Shown piece after piece: positions 43,304 to 52,000 of a stretch of DNA of 64,000 bases. Origin of the DNA: UBA12087 sp964370815 (lineage in GTDB: Bacteria > Chloroflexota > Anaerolineae > Anaerolineales > Villigracilaceae). The stretch's first letter is position 1. Each line of letters opens with the position of its first letter. The DNA is taken from assembly GCA_964370815.1 (NCBI GenBank), contig CAYJKQ010000006.1, forward strand, positions 91,898-155,897, read 5' to 3'. The notes below the pieces were generated by a model, which did not search any database, had not been told where the DNA came from, and saw only the letters and a list, made by a program, of their open reading frames with translations. Made by a program: the position numbers and the translations under genes.

Positions 43304-44150
43304 TTTTTCTCCTTTTTTTTCGTACAGTCATGTTTCTTCGCCATAGGGATAACTGCGCCAGTCGTCAAAGCGAGAGGCGGCGGCTTGCCAGTGCAACGTC
43401 AGCCGTGTCGGCTGAAACGCGGATATGAGCGGCTGATATGATAACTCTATTCGAACACGGGAAGTTACTCGGAGGGTATCGACCAGAGAAATGTTATTAT
43501 TCTGTCAATACTACTCCAAATAGTAATATATCATAGGTGGGGCGGCAAGGGAAGGTTGCTGCATTGTTGAGTTCACTCAGCCGGTGCTGTTCCGCAGTTT
43601 CCAAGGCAGCTTATAACCACAGGCATGGTTCAGGTGGGGGATGCTCCTGGCGATGATGCTGGGGTTCGGCAATTCATAGCATAAACCACAAGACAGCATG
43701 GGTAAGGCAAAGATGGAGAGAGTGAGCTATATCGAGGGGCAGCCCAGGACGGGATCCTTTCAAGTCCCAAACAACGGTCCCCTGAAGGGGATTGCGTTCG
43801 AGTCCGCTTGCTCCCTACGGGGGTGCAAAGATCGCGAGGGGCACACAAAAAGCCGGCAGTATTTGGGTTTCACAAAGACGTGGGGGTAAATAACCAGAAC
43901 GATGTGCACTTCATTCTAGCCATTTCGTTCCTCTAGAGTCTAAAGGGAGAACGATGCTTAAGTCGGACAAGATTGAACTGGATAAATGCTGCTAAAGTAA
44001 TAATTTTATTGATCAGGGAAATAAATGACCCACCTCGGTGCACATGCTATGCAGAGGCGTGGTGGGTACTGTTGAAATGGATTATACCTGTACTCATTCT
44101 GTTTTTGAAACTTGAGTCGTGTATGCTTTTTGAATTGGATACTATGCAGG
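43304..44150. other. 850-base interval without protein gene
   Basis: The left part (43304-43565) is unremarkable. The middle (about 43568-43890) looks like structured RNA and is listed separately. The right part (43890-44150) is AT-rich with no conserved frame. Several short frames are present but none has a ribosome site or homology I recognise. Confidence 0.4.
43568..43890 (+). ncRNA. Possible group II intron fragment (domain I-like)
   Basis: The text runs through G-rich, purine-rich segments typical of group II intron ribozymes (AACCACAGGCATGGTTCAGG, TAAACCACAAGACAGCATGG, GGGTAAGGCAAAGATGGAGA, CAGCCCAGGACGGGATCC, GGTCCCCTGAAGGGGATTGC, GCAAAGATCGCGAGGGGCAC). No reverse transcriptase frame and no domain V (AGC-GTTCG-type hairpin with two-base bulge) follows within the window, so it would be a truncated 5' part. 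This rests on memory of intron texts, hence modest confidence. Confidence 0.35.
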
Positions 44151-44438
44151 CTAATTGATTCCTGCGACCAATTTAACCTCGATCCTCGCATTCAATGCCG
44201 TGGCAATCTTGTTTAGAAAGGATAAACTCGGTTTGCTTGAACCGTTCTCTAACCTTGCAATGGATGGCTGACGAGTGCCAACCATCTCGGCAAGTTGAGC
44301 CTGGGTTAATCCTCGTTGCATACGAAGCCGGGCTACCTGATAACCTGGTTCGAGTTCTTCAGCAGCGGCCATAAACTCAACATTTTTGATCTTTTCGGAT
44401 TCCCAATCTTCAAATCGGGGTATATCCTTTTGTGCCAT
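44151..44438 (-). CDS. XRE-family antitoxin
   Basis: 95 residues from ATG 44438; the upstream in-frame extension overlaps the toxin gene. A helix-turn-helix of the Xre type occupies the C-terminal part (LTQAQLAEMVGTRQPSIARL, then NGSSKPSLSFLNKIATALN). In RelE/HigB-type systems this protein binds the toxin and represses the operon. It lies one base after the toxin gene, toxin first, the HigBA order. Confidence 0.85.
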   Translation of the reverse strand: MAQKDIPRFEDWESEKIKNVEFMAAAEELEPGYQVARLRMQRGLTQAQLAEMVGTRQPSIARLENGSSKPSLSFLNKIATALNARIEVKLVAGIN

Positions 44439-44439
44439 A

Positions 44440-44769
44440 TTACACCTCATCCAATAATTCTTCCATACGGCGCAGAGCAATCTCAATCTCACGACCAGGC
44501 GCTTTCTGGCTTTGTTTTCGATATCCATGCAGGATGACGAATTGTTTCTCAATGTAGGCGAAATAGAATAACCGGATGCCTCCTGGACGTAGTTCCCAGA
44601 GTTTCCCTTGAATCGGCTTTGCATGTGGCATACCCAAACTCGTTCCAAACTCCTGCAATAATCGCAATGCGTTGCGAATTTTCGCCTGTTCCATCACCGG
44701 GAGCTCTTCGATGAATTCCAATGGTGGACATTTTCTACGACGATCTTTGTAAAATAAGATGCTCCACAT
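44440..44769 (-). CDS. RelE/ParE-type toxin (HigB-like, phage-derived Gp49-like)
   Basis: 109 residues. Core strands GKLWELRPGGIRLFYFAYI and QFVILHGYRKQSQKAP followed by an EIEIALRRMEEL helix are those of the RelE/HigB fold; basic residues Arg and Lys in the loop after ILHGY are the usual RNA-contacting positions. Such toxins cut mRNA on the ribosome. It is co-transcribed with the XRE antitoxin from the promoter at 44784. Confidence 0.85.
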   Translation of the reverse strand: MWSILFYKDRRRKCPPLEFIEELPVMEQAKIRNALRLLQEFGTSLGMPHAKPIQGKLWELRPGGIRLFYFAYIEKQFVILHGYRKQSQKAPGREIEIALRRMEELLDEV

Positions 44770-44783
44770 GTGTTTATATTCTC

Positions 44784-44811
44784 ATTATAACAAAATTGTT
44801 ATATTGGTCAA
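44784..44811 (-). promoter_or_regulatory. Sigma70-type promoter with operator palindrome for the toxin-antitoxin pair
   Basis: On the minus strand TTGACC and TATAAT are separated by 16 bases. Between and over them lies the perfect inverted repeat TATAACAA-AA-TTGTTATA (44786-44803), 17 bases before the toxin start. An operator placed over the promoter is what an autorepressing Xre antitoxin needs. Confidence 0.8.
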
Positions 44812-44829
44812 GAGGTTATTGGCAACAAA

Positions 44830-45285
44830 TTACTGGGGCACTGGTCTGAATTGACATCCAAATGCTGCCGGCTTTCCCAACATCGTCCACGAAAGACGTT
44901 CCACAGTGTTCCACCAGATCCCCGGCACTGCAGACCAGTGTGCATCGGCAACTTCTTGGGGAATATCCGGGTCAGCTGCAGTACCGCGGGCAAGAAACCC
45001 GTCCGGATGAATACCAACTTCCGTATAAACGAATGAATAAATAGGACCCAGGGCTGCCAGGGAGAGCAGCATACCCCAACCACACCGGGATGGTTGGACT
45101 GTCTTGGCTGCGTCCATTCGGTCAGCAATAAATTCAAAATACGTCATTCCTTCTGGAGCCTGGGCTACCTGCATGGGTTGGTTACCTTTGTAGGCGATAA
45201 ATAAGATGTTGGTGCAAATTACCAGGATTATTGTCGATTTGATCAAACTTCCGATAACTTTAATAATCGTTCCCATGGTCTTCAT
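44830..45285 (-). CDS. Hypothetical membrane-anchored protein
   Basis: 151 residues. One hydrophobic helix (about 10-30), then an extracytoplasmic part with YFEFIADRMDAAKTVQPSR and a second moderately hydrophobic stretch (about 70-85) and WNTVERLSWTM. No known domain. It overlaps the gene at 45260 by 26 bases and follows it in the same direction, so the two are translated together. A start at the second ATG (nine bases later) is also possible. Confidence 0.6.
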   Translation of the reverse strand: MKTMGTIIKVIGSLIKSTIILVICTNILFIAYKGNQPMQVAQAPEGMTYFEFIADRMDAAKTVQPSRCGWGMLLSLAALGPIYSFVYTEVGIHPDGFLARGTAADPDIPQEVADAHWSAVPGIWWNTVERLSWTMLGKPAAFGCQFRPVPQ

Positions 45286-45505
45286 TGTCTCCTTTATTTA
45301 CTCGGTACAGATCTTCGGGTCGGGCTGCCTCTCGTAGTGTCCGGTTAAAGCGGATCTCCTCCCGGTACATCCGATCCAGGGCGACTTCAAGCACATCACT
45401 TTCACTGCGTCCCATCGTGCTGGCCATCGCTCGTAATTGGATGACTCCTTCCTGGCTCAATCGAAAAGATCGTACGGCTTTATTGGCAGAATTCGTTTTA
45501 GGCAT
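45260..45505 (-). CDS. Ribbon-helix-helix-like small protein
   Basis: 81 residues. NKAVRSFRLSQEGVIQLRAM and MGRSESDVLEVALDRMYREE form a strand, helix, helix pattern typical of RHH/CopG repressors. It precedes the membrane-anchored gene and is driven by a promoter with an embedded palindrome (45537-45565), the architecture of an autoregulated antitoxin. A partner-toxin identity of the 151-residue protein is unproven. Confidence 0.65.
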   Translation of the reverse strand: MPKTNSANKAVRSFRLSQEGVIQLRAMASTMGRSESDVLEVALDRMYREEIRFNRTLREAARPEDLYRVNKGDNEDHGNDY

Positions 45506-45536
45506 GCTCGTTTTCCTTATCGATTGGATTGTTCAT

Positions 45537-45565
45537 AATGTAATACTCTAGTATATATTTGTCAA
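45537..45565 (-). promoter_or_regulatory. Promoter with palindrome ahead of the RHH-like gene
   Basis: On the minus strand TTGACA and TACATT are 17 bases apart. ATACT-CT-AGTAT (45543-45554) sits between them, about 40 bases before the start at 45505. This matches the layout at 44784 and suggests autorepression by the RHH-like protein. Confidence 0.7.
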
Positions 45566-45603
45566 GGAAATCAGGTTCAATATTTGAAAATTGGTCGTAA
45601 TAC

Positions 45604-45636
45604 CCACTAGGATAAGGTCTTTTGGATTGTTATGAT
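45604..45636 (+). promoter_or_regulatory. Shared promoter-like element, copy 1 (before the VirB8-like operon)
   Basis: CCACTAGGATAAG (45604-45616) is followed after exactly 14 bases by TATGAT (45631-45636). The same 13-base block with the same 14-base spacing to TATACT is at 60769-60801. The hexamer TAGGAT lies 17 bases from the -10 box, so it may be a non-consensus -35 needing an activator or another sigma factor. Confidence 0.65.
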
Positions 45637-45692
45637 AAGAGGTAGATCCACAAAAATGTGACCGGTCGCTGATAATCGTCAGCTGTTCCAAG

Positions 45693-45780
45693 AATCGTTG
45701 GTGCGACCCTCTATGTTCCTCCCTTTCAACCTTAGCCGAGGTTTGAAAAGGAAAGGTAACGTAACTGGTCGTTTTTGTTT
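45693..45780 (+). ncRNA. Structured leader RNA, copy 1
   Basis: Between promoter and first gene, AATCGTTGGT-N3-ACCCT (45693-45710) also occurs at 60830-60847. CGACC (45704-45708) pairs with GGTCG (45767-45771), enclosing a hairpin in which TTTCAACC pairs with GGTTTGAAA (45724-45748). The outer stem is followed by TTTTTGTTTT. This is the layout of a terminator or attenuator, perhaps ligand-controlled; it does not match a c-di-GMP riboswitch as far as I can tell. Confidence 0.5.
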
Positions 45781-45821
45781 TAACCAACCATTGAAAACAA
45801 TCATTTTAAAAGGAGAAAAAA

Positions 45822-46385
45822 ATGAAAGAAATCCACGTCTCTAAAAGTCACATCTTAGCTGCTGCTATCCTAACTGTGGTCATCGTTACAGGAATCCTGG
45901 TGATCCAAAATTGGCCGTTTTCTTCTGACCAAAGAACGGACCAACCGACCGATGAAGATCGTCTGGCCTCTTCTGCAGCCGTCTCTGCCATCGAGAAAGT
46001 TTTCCAGGTGGATTATCGGGAAGGAAAAGAAACCTGGCTCGGTCGGATCTGTGAAGTCAGTACTCCCGCGGGTTGCCAGTTGTTTTCGACCGGAGCAGAG
46101 AGCATGTGGCAAAAATATGTAGATTCTAAAACCATTGTCAGTGCGCAGGTGCAAGAGGCTGTAAAAGCAGCTGACAATGGCCAGGAGCAGGTATGGGAGT
46201 TAGCTGTCTCTATTTCTTCCCCTCTGCCTGGCAGCACTAAAATCCAGGATACCGCCTATATAGTCCTCCAAAAAACGGACAGGGGCTGGATGTTTGATCG
46301 TTTCTTGATGGAACCAGAGGTCAACGTACTTCTTCTGCCACTTGAAGGCACCCGTATACCCGTGAAGGAAGGAAGTGAAAATTGA
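45822..46385 (+). CDS. Membrane-anchored VirB8/TcpC-like protein
   Basis: 187 residues with AAAAGGAG upstream. An N-terminal helix (about 9-29) is followed by an extracytoplasmic alpha+beta domain with VFQVDYREGKETWLGRICEV and WELAVSISSPLPGS, resembling the NTF2-like fold of VirB8 and conjugal transfer proteins (residues about 55-180). The family is by pattern and context. The stop overlaps the next start (TTGA). Confidence 0.6.
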   Translation: MKEIHVSKSHILAAAILTVVIVTGILVIQNWPFSSDQRTDQPTDEDRLASSAAVSAIEKVFQVDYREGKETWLGRICEVSTPAGCQLFSTGAESMWQKYVDSKTIVSAQVQEAVKAADNGQEQVWELAVSISSPLPGSTKIQDTAYIVLQKTDRGWMFDRFLMEPEVNVLLLPLEGTRIPVKEGSEN

Positions 46386-47674
46386 AAAGGATCGTCTTGC
46401 TACTTGCACTCCTGACCTTACTCATCCCGTTGAGCGTTCATGCCCAGGAAGAGGATCCCTGGGCTGAGGTCTTTCTGCCAGACGGCAACCTGAATCCAGA
46501 CCTGATTGATCTCGGGGTAACGACGGATCATCCGGAATGGATGAACATGGATCTGCCCTTTGGACAAACCATCGATCTGGAAGCGAATTATCATCGCTAC
46601 CAAACCGCCAGCGGAAATATTGTTGTATTGCCATCCGCTTCAACCCTGTTCTTCATGGCCATGAACCCACAAATCAGTGGCCTCTCCAGTTCCTATGGAT
46701 CATTAGGCAATGGATATGGTGGCGTTATCTCCTTTCTGGGTTTAGTGGCCGGGGATAACCTGGATTGGAGCCGGATCCAGACGGATCACCCGGAATACAC
46801 CAACCCGGATCAATTCTGGAATGCGGTTTTGAACGGACAGCAGGATGTCTGGACCTATTTTTCCGGGTGGGGTTTTATCACCACCCTGTTGCAGATGTCT
46901 TGGGATGATGCCGCCTTGCGTTCCATCTACCTTTTGTACATGAACGGTGTCCAGAACTGTGCTGCTCTTCCAGGTGGGTGTTCGGGAATTGTCACACCGC
47001 CTCCGCCGGCACGCGAATGTCCTGACCCCACTGTAAGTCTGGGACAACCACTACTAACCATCCAGAAGATAGCTCCTAACAATCCGTTGGTGATTGGGCA
47101 GGATCCAGAGAACCGACGCGGAGCAGATATTCAAGCGTGGGTAAGCATTCCACCCGTTATCTTCACCTGGTACGAACCGATCTACGAGGAACGCACTTTT
47201 TGCCGGACAGCGGTTGCAGGTGAAACTCCAGACTGCAATACAGGAGCCGGTTCAAACGTAAACGATGGAGTTGTCGATACGATCATGGTATTCAAAGAAT
47301 GCCGAATGCATGTCGAGCGCCTACCGGACCCAGTTGCATCTGTGCAAGCGCGAGCAAATCTGGATGCAGCCAGCCAGGATTGGATCACAGGCAAGCTGGG
47401 CCAAACCCATTATGAAGCCTTTATCCACCAGGCAAATTTTGCCTTGATCCCAGGATTGGGCAGTTGGACGGGTGGATGTGATGGAAGTGGTACCTGCACA
47501 GCCTCAGGACAGGCACTGCGAGTTCCATTCGCAGATCCAGGAACCTTTCTCTTGCGTCTGGAGGTGGTGACCAGCGGTACCCGTTTCCGGGGCATCGTAA
47601 TCACCCAACCCAGACGGGTAGGGATGGATGGAACGCTGCAGGTTTATGTGACCCTGCCGGCTCTGGTGCCGTAA
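46382..47674 (+). CDS. Secreted protein of unknown function
   Basis: 430 residues from TTG 46382, which overlaps the preceding stop. A signal peptide (about 1-21, ending VHAQ) exports it. It contains a repeat-like pair of WMNMDLPFGQ/DNLDWSRIQTDHPEY segments and a stretch CPDPTVSLGQPLL, several Cys, and a C-terminal beta domain (about 310-430). I recognise no domain. As second gene in the operon it is likely an external part of the machine. Confidence 0.7.
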   Translation: MKRIVLLLALLTLLIPLSVHAQEEDPWAEVFLPDGNLNPDLIDLGVTTDHPEWMNMDLPFGQTIDLEANYHRYQTASGNIVVLPSASTLFFMAMNPQISGLSSSYGSLGNGYGGVISFLGLVAGDNLDWSRIQTDHPEYTNPDQFWNAVLNGQQDVWTYFSGWGFITTLLQMSWDDAALRSIYLLYMNGVQNCAALPGGCSGIVTPPPPARECPDPTVSLGQPLLTIQKIAPNNPLVIGQDPENRRGADIQAWVSIPPVIFTWYEPIYEERTFCRTAVAGETPDCNTGAGSNVNDGVVDTIMVFKECRMHVERLPDPVASVQARANLDAASQDWITGKLGQTHYEAFIHQANFALIPGLGSWTGGCDGSGTCTASGQALRVPFADPGTFLLRLEVVTSGTRFRGIVITQPRRVGMDGTLQVYVTLPALVP

Positions 47675-47778
47675 AGATCAGCACTTTACACAAAGTCTTC
47701 CTTGTACATTCAATTCTTGGTCGGTTTTAAGACTTGTTTACGAAGAAATGATCAAGAGAAGGAAGGAGCAAGGGATTG

Positions 47779-48462
47779 ATGACAGATTATTTCGTGGTCT
47801 TCGGGAATTTCCTGGCCTCTCTGCCCACCTACCTGTTGAATGGTTTCCTGGCAACCCTGTACTGGTTCGGCGAGTCGGGGGCTGCCCTGGTCAGCATCCT
47901 GTGTGCCAGCCTGATCATTCGTTTTGTCGACCATCGTCAACAAACCAGGGCTGCCTTCCGACCTGGGCGAAGTGGACGGGAGACGAGTGCTCCGGACCTG
48001 TATACAGCTCAGATCACCACAGCTGTTATTCTGGTTTTATGGGTGATCAGCCAATGGAGTATGGGCGCTCCGGTGCCCTGGCTGGGAGCAGCAATGTGGA
48101 CTACCGGCACGATCATCCTATTGCTGATACGCATCCAGGAAAACACCCTGTCCTGGAACATGAAATCCGGGATCGCCACCTATTCCCTGGCAGTGTTGGG
48201 TAGCCGACTCTACCTGACCTACACCGCACAGCTGACTCCGGATCAATGGGCGGCTCTAATAGGTACTTCCGAAAGCGCAGCAGCGGTGATCGCCAACACG
48301 CGTGGCAATGTCACCACCATCATCCTGTGGGCTTTATGGTTGGTGATCCCGCTAGGCTACTTCGCCATGTTGCTGCAGCAGGTCTTGATCAACCCGATGT
48401 CATTGGTCAATCCTCTGGCTGGTGCCAGCGAGTTGATACAGCGCTACAGGAACAGAAGGTAG
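47779..48462 (+). CDS. Polytopic membrane protein
   Basis: 227 residues from ATG 47779; TTG 47776 directly before it is an alternative and both follow GGAG. Five to six hydrophobic helices (first at about 3-30), with a basic loop after the second. The C-terminal part LINPMSLVNPLAGASELI is loop-like. The layout resembles TrbL/VirB6-type channel proteins only loosely. TTGGTCGGTT precedes it at 47717. Confidence 0.6.
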   Translation: MTDYFVVFGNFLASLPTYLLNGFLATLYWFGESGAALVSILCASLIIRFVDHRQQTRAAFRPGRSGRETSAPDLYTAQITTAVILVLWVISQWSMGAPVPWLGAAMWTTGTIILLLIRIQENTLSWNMKSGIATYSLAVLGSRLYLTYTAQLTPDQWAALIGTSESAAAVIANTRGNVTTIILWALWLVIPLGYFAMLLQQVLINPMSLVNPLAGASELIQRYRNRR

Positions 48463-48594
48463 GGAGACGAATGAAACCAATGCAAATAAATTTGTGCTGG
48501 TTTGATTTGTTCCTCTACCGTTTTTGGTGAGAGGTTAATAAACGTTGGTCGGTTCTTTAAACGTCGGATTCTATTTCAACGATTGGAGGTCAAA

Positions 48595-48936
48595 ATGTCA
48601 GAACTGATGGATTTGCTGCGCGGCCCTGCCCTGGGAGTGGTCTTCATGATCATCCTGCTGGCAGGTGCACTGCTCATCACGGCTTTTGCGGCCCTGATGG
48701 CTCAGATGGGACTCCTGTTCCGGATGAAGCCCTGGAACACTTCTGAAACATTTCCCAAAAATCAGGGAAGTGAGACCGGGAGTGGGACCAGACAACCGGG
48801 ATTCTATGGACATCACGTTTCTGCCCAGGGTAACCAACCCACATCAACTGTAGATCGCACCCGCTCACCACAGATGGTGGTTCATGAGCCAGATGCGAAC
48901 GAAATAGTGGATGCCGCCTGGCGGGAAGTGCGCTAA
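48595..48936 (+). CDS. Small single-helix membrane protein
   Basis: 113 residues from ATG 48595 with TTGGAGG upstream. One helix (about residues 15-36) is followed by a polar, Gln/Ser/Pro-rich cytoplasmic tail (about 45-113) ending VDAAWREVR. No domain. TTGGTCGGTT occurs 50 bases before the start, as ahead of 47779. It is followed by a strong inverted repeat and then the VirB4-like gene. Confidence 0.6.
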   Translation: MSELMDLLRGPALGVVFMIILLAGALLITAFAALMAQMGLLFRMKPWNTSETFPKNQGSETGSGTRQPGFYGHHVSAQGNQPTSTVDRTRSPQMVVHEPDANEIVDAAWREVR

Positions 48937-48949
48937 GCAAAGCGATCCA

Positions 48950-48979
48950 AGGCTGCTCTTGCACATACAAGAGCAGCCT
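48950..48979. repeat. Perfect 12-bp inverted repeat before the VirB4-like gene
   Basis: AGGCTGCTCTTG and CAAGAGCAGCCT flank a six-base loop. No T-run follows, so it is a stem that may process or stall the transcript rather than a standard terminator. Confidence 0.7.
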
Positions 48980-49047
48980 GCTCAGTTCACCAGCTACTCT
49001 GGTTGGCAAATTGAGCAGGCTGAAACAAACATGGAGAAAAGGAAACA

Positions 49048-52000
49048 ATGATCATTGGCAAGCTGACAGAAAAAATACCCTGGTTGAAAAGGAAGGATAA
49101 ACTGTCCATTCCGGATGACCTGGAGATCAACGGCACGGAGCTGACCTATAACGAGCGCCATGAACTCGAAAGCTTGATCTTCCATCTCATCGAGCGGGAA
49201 GGGGGTCGGGAATACAGCGGATACCGGGTAATACGCCTTTTACAGTTACGCTACATTTCCATGGAAGCCCGTCGGGATGCCGGCCTTCTGCAGAAGATGC
49301 GCACAGTTTTGCGCGGATTATATGGTGCCCAGGTCGACCTGGTCTATCTGGCGGCCGGGGTTTTTAATGAACCTAAGATCGGGATCGTGCAGTGTTATGG
49401 CGTGGCTGCATTTTCTGCAAACAAGGAAGAAGCCATCCAGCGTTCTTTGCAGAACCTGTATGCGCTGCGAGCTGGCCTGGTGGGAGCATACCGGCAAATC
49501 CGCCTGGAACCTCTTTCAGCAGAGGTGGCCCAGTGGTTGGCGCGTTCTCTGGAACAAATGCCTTATGCTGTCGTGGCTGTCGGTCATCCGGATCCGCGTG
49601 AAAATTCACGCGGGGGTGATGCTTCTATGCGCGATCCACTCTCCTCAGGTAGCCAGTCTGCCCAGCAATACAGTCAGCAGCAGAATGAACTGCTCTTCCG
49701 CGGCATGAGCAGCCTGGAAGAAGAATTTCTGCTGATGCTGCTCACCAGCCACGTGCGCCTGGAAGATATCCTGACCATGTTGTCCGGTTTGCTGGAAGAT
49801 ACATCCATCTATGCCTCACGCCAGCTTGGAACCCGGGCCGCCTCCTTTGGCATCAGCCTGCCAGCCATTTTGACCGGTGGCCTGGCGGAGAACGCTTCCC
49901 AATCCTATGCGACCAATCATACCAACGGGGTCACCCAGGGCCAGGCGTCGATGGATGGGGTGGCTGAGTCGCAAGGCCAGGCACATACGGTCGGGCAGTC
50001 CAGTACCAGCGGTTGGGCACACACCGTTGGAACCTCCGAGACCGACACGGTCGGGTCATCCTCCACAGTTGGCAGTTCGGTCACGCAGGGCAGCTCTCAC
50101 ACCGATGGATCCTCTGTCACGGATGGAAGCTCGCATACCGATTCTTCCGGTCTGGCAAGCTCGCATACCGACAGTTCTGGATACGGCGTCAATGGGGGTA
50201 TCGGCGGAAGCATTGCCCCGGCTGGCGTGGGTCTATCCGCCAACGTGGGTGGAAATGCCAGCTGGGGTTCATCCGATGGAGTCATCAACAGCAGTGGTTC
50301 TTCAGATGCAAGCATGCATTCGGCCACTACCAGCCAATCGGATACTGTCTCCAATAGCGTGACCCAGAGTCAGTCCCAGACGAACTCGCAAAGCCACTCT
50401 TCCACCCAATCGGAAGCGAACACGATTTCAGGATCTCAGACCGAGTCGGTGGCGGACACCACCAGTTCCTCCAGCACCCAGAGCCATGCCGATACGACCA
50501 GCACGGCTCGTTCAACGACGGATGGAGTCAATCTCGGACAGAGCCTGGGACGCGGCGTCAGCGCTGGCATGAGCGTGGGAGTAGCCCCTTCCTTTTCGCT
50601 TTCCAACGCCAACCAGTGGCAGGATGATCCAACCATACTGCTGACCGAGATCATGCGCACCCAGCGCAAACTGCTGGATATTGCCAGCCGGGAAGGCGCA
50701 TTTTATACCGACTTGTATGCCCTGGCGCGTACGGAACAGGGTGTGCAGGCTTTGATGGGTCTCATTCCAGAGGCCTTTCACGGCACCGAAGATGTGGTGG
50801 CAGGCGTGCAGACCCGTGCGCTCAGCGAGATCGAGCAGGCTTATATCGGTCTGCATGCACGTACCTTCACTCCCTCCACCCGCATTGAAACCATCCCGGA
50901 AGCCATGAGCGGGTATGCTGATTCAACCCTTCTGACCATGCTGCAGGTGGCGGCCTACACTGCTCCGGGCATGTTCGAGCAGGGTTCTGCCCTGACCACA
51001 CAGGAAGAAACCCCGGCCTTTGCCTTCTATCCGGATATTCCCGGGGATATCAGCCTGGCCAGGCAGTGGTCGAGCGAGACCGGTCTGCTGACGGACGTAT
51101 TCTTGAAGTTATCCAGAGACCGTCATTTCCACACTGCCTTTGTGGGGGATACCGGTTTTGGAAAATCGATCGCGGCCGAGCGCCTGGCGTATGAAACCAC
51201 CCGCTACTGGCATTATCGCACCATCGTCCTGGATTTTGGACAGGGTTGGCGCAAGGCCATGAACTGGACCGGGATCAGTAAGTCCAATTCGGAAGATGGT
51301 CGCTCGCATGTCGATATCCGTCAGCTCTACCCCGGTTCGCCGCGCCCGCTGCGCTGGAACATTCTGCAGGTGCCGCGCCGTCTCGAGCCAGGCCGATACC
51401 GCAGCATGCTGGCGGAACTGTTTGCCAACGCTGGCCGCATGGGTGCCAGGCAGTTGGGATTCATGCGCCGGGCGTTGACCGAATTGTATTTTGAAGCTGG
51501 TGTTTTGACCGGTGACCCCAAACTGCAGAATGGACCTCTGGGACATCTCCAGGATAAGCGTGAAGTGGAGTTGATTCGTAATGAACGCCAAAATTCTAAG
51601 GATGACCTTCACCCCGGCACCCTATTGGAAACGCTATCGCCTTCAGAATTGCAAGCTCTGGCAGTCTACCGCAGTCGAAAATTGGATGTCTCTCAATGGG
51701 TGGATCGCTTACGCTCCTACAAAATAAGATTTGAAAAGGACCAGACCAGCCGCACCAGCCTGGAAGGGGTGCTATTGCGCCTGGAACAATTTTCCGAAGG
51801 GCAGATGGCGCGCCAGTATGGAGCCTCTGCCAGCAGCCTCTCGTCTGCGCCAGGCGTGGAAGACCTGGGCCTGTTGGGCGACCCGGACAACCCCTGGGGC
51901 ATCCTTGTGATCGAAGGGGGTGCCGAGATGGATGAGTATTCCAAGGCAGCCTTGCTTTCACTCTTGGCCAGCATCCTGTATACGGATGCGGTTGCCCGGC

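Noticed and set aside
43790..43830. GTTCGAGTCC suggests a tRNA T-arm.
   Set aside because: The flanking bases do not form a proper T-stem, and no acceptor, D or anticodon arms can be placed.
45548..45787. 79-codon minus-strand frame in the promoter and leader region of the secretion operon.
   Set aside because: It lies over the promoter-like element and structured leader; no start context or homology.
50050..50200. Regularly repeated sequence that might be a CRISPR array.
   Set aside because: The repeats are short codon repeats of a coding tract with no fixed spacer length, and no cas genes are nearby.
49877..50362. Alternate-frame open reading frames over the Ser-rich tract of the VirB4-like gene.
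   Set aside because: They arise from the repetitive codons in the true frame; the products are low complexity and have no start context.
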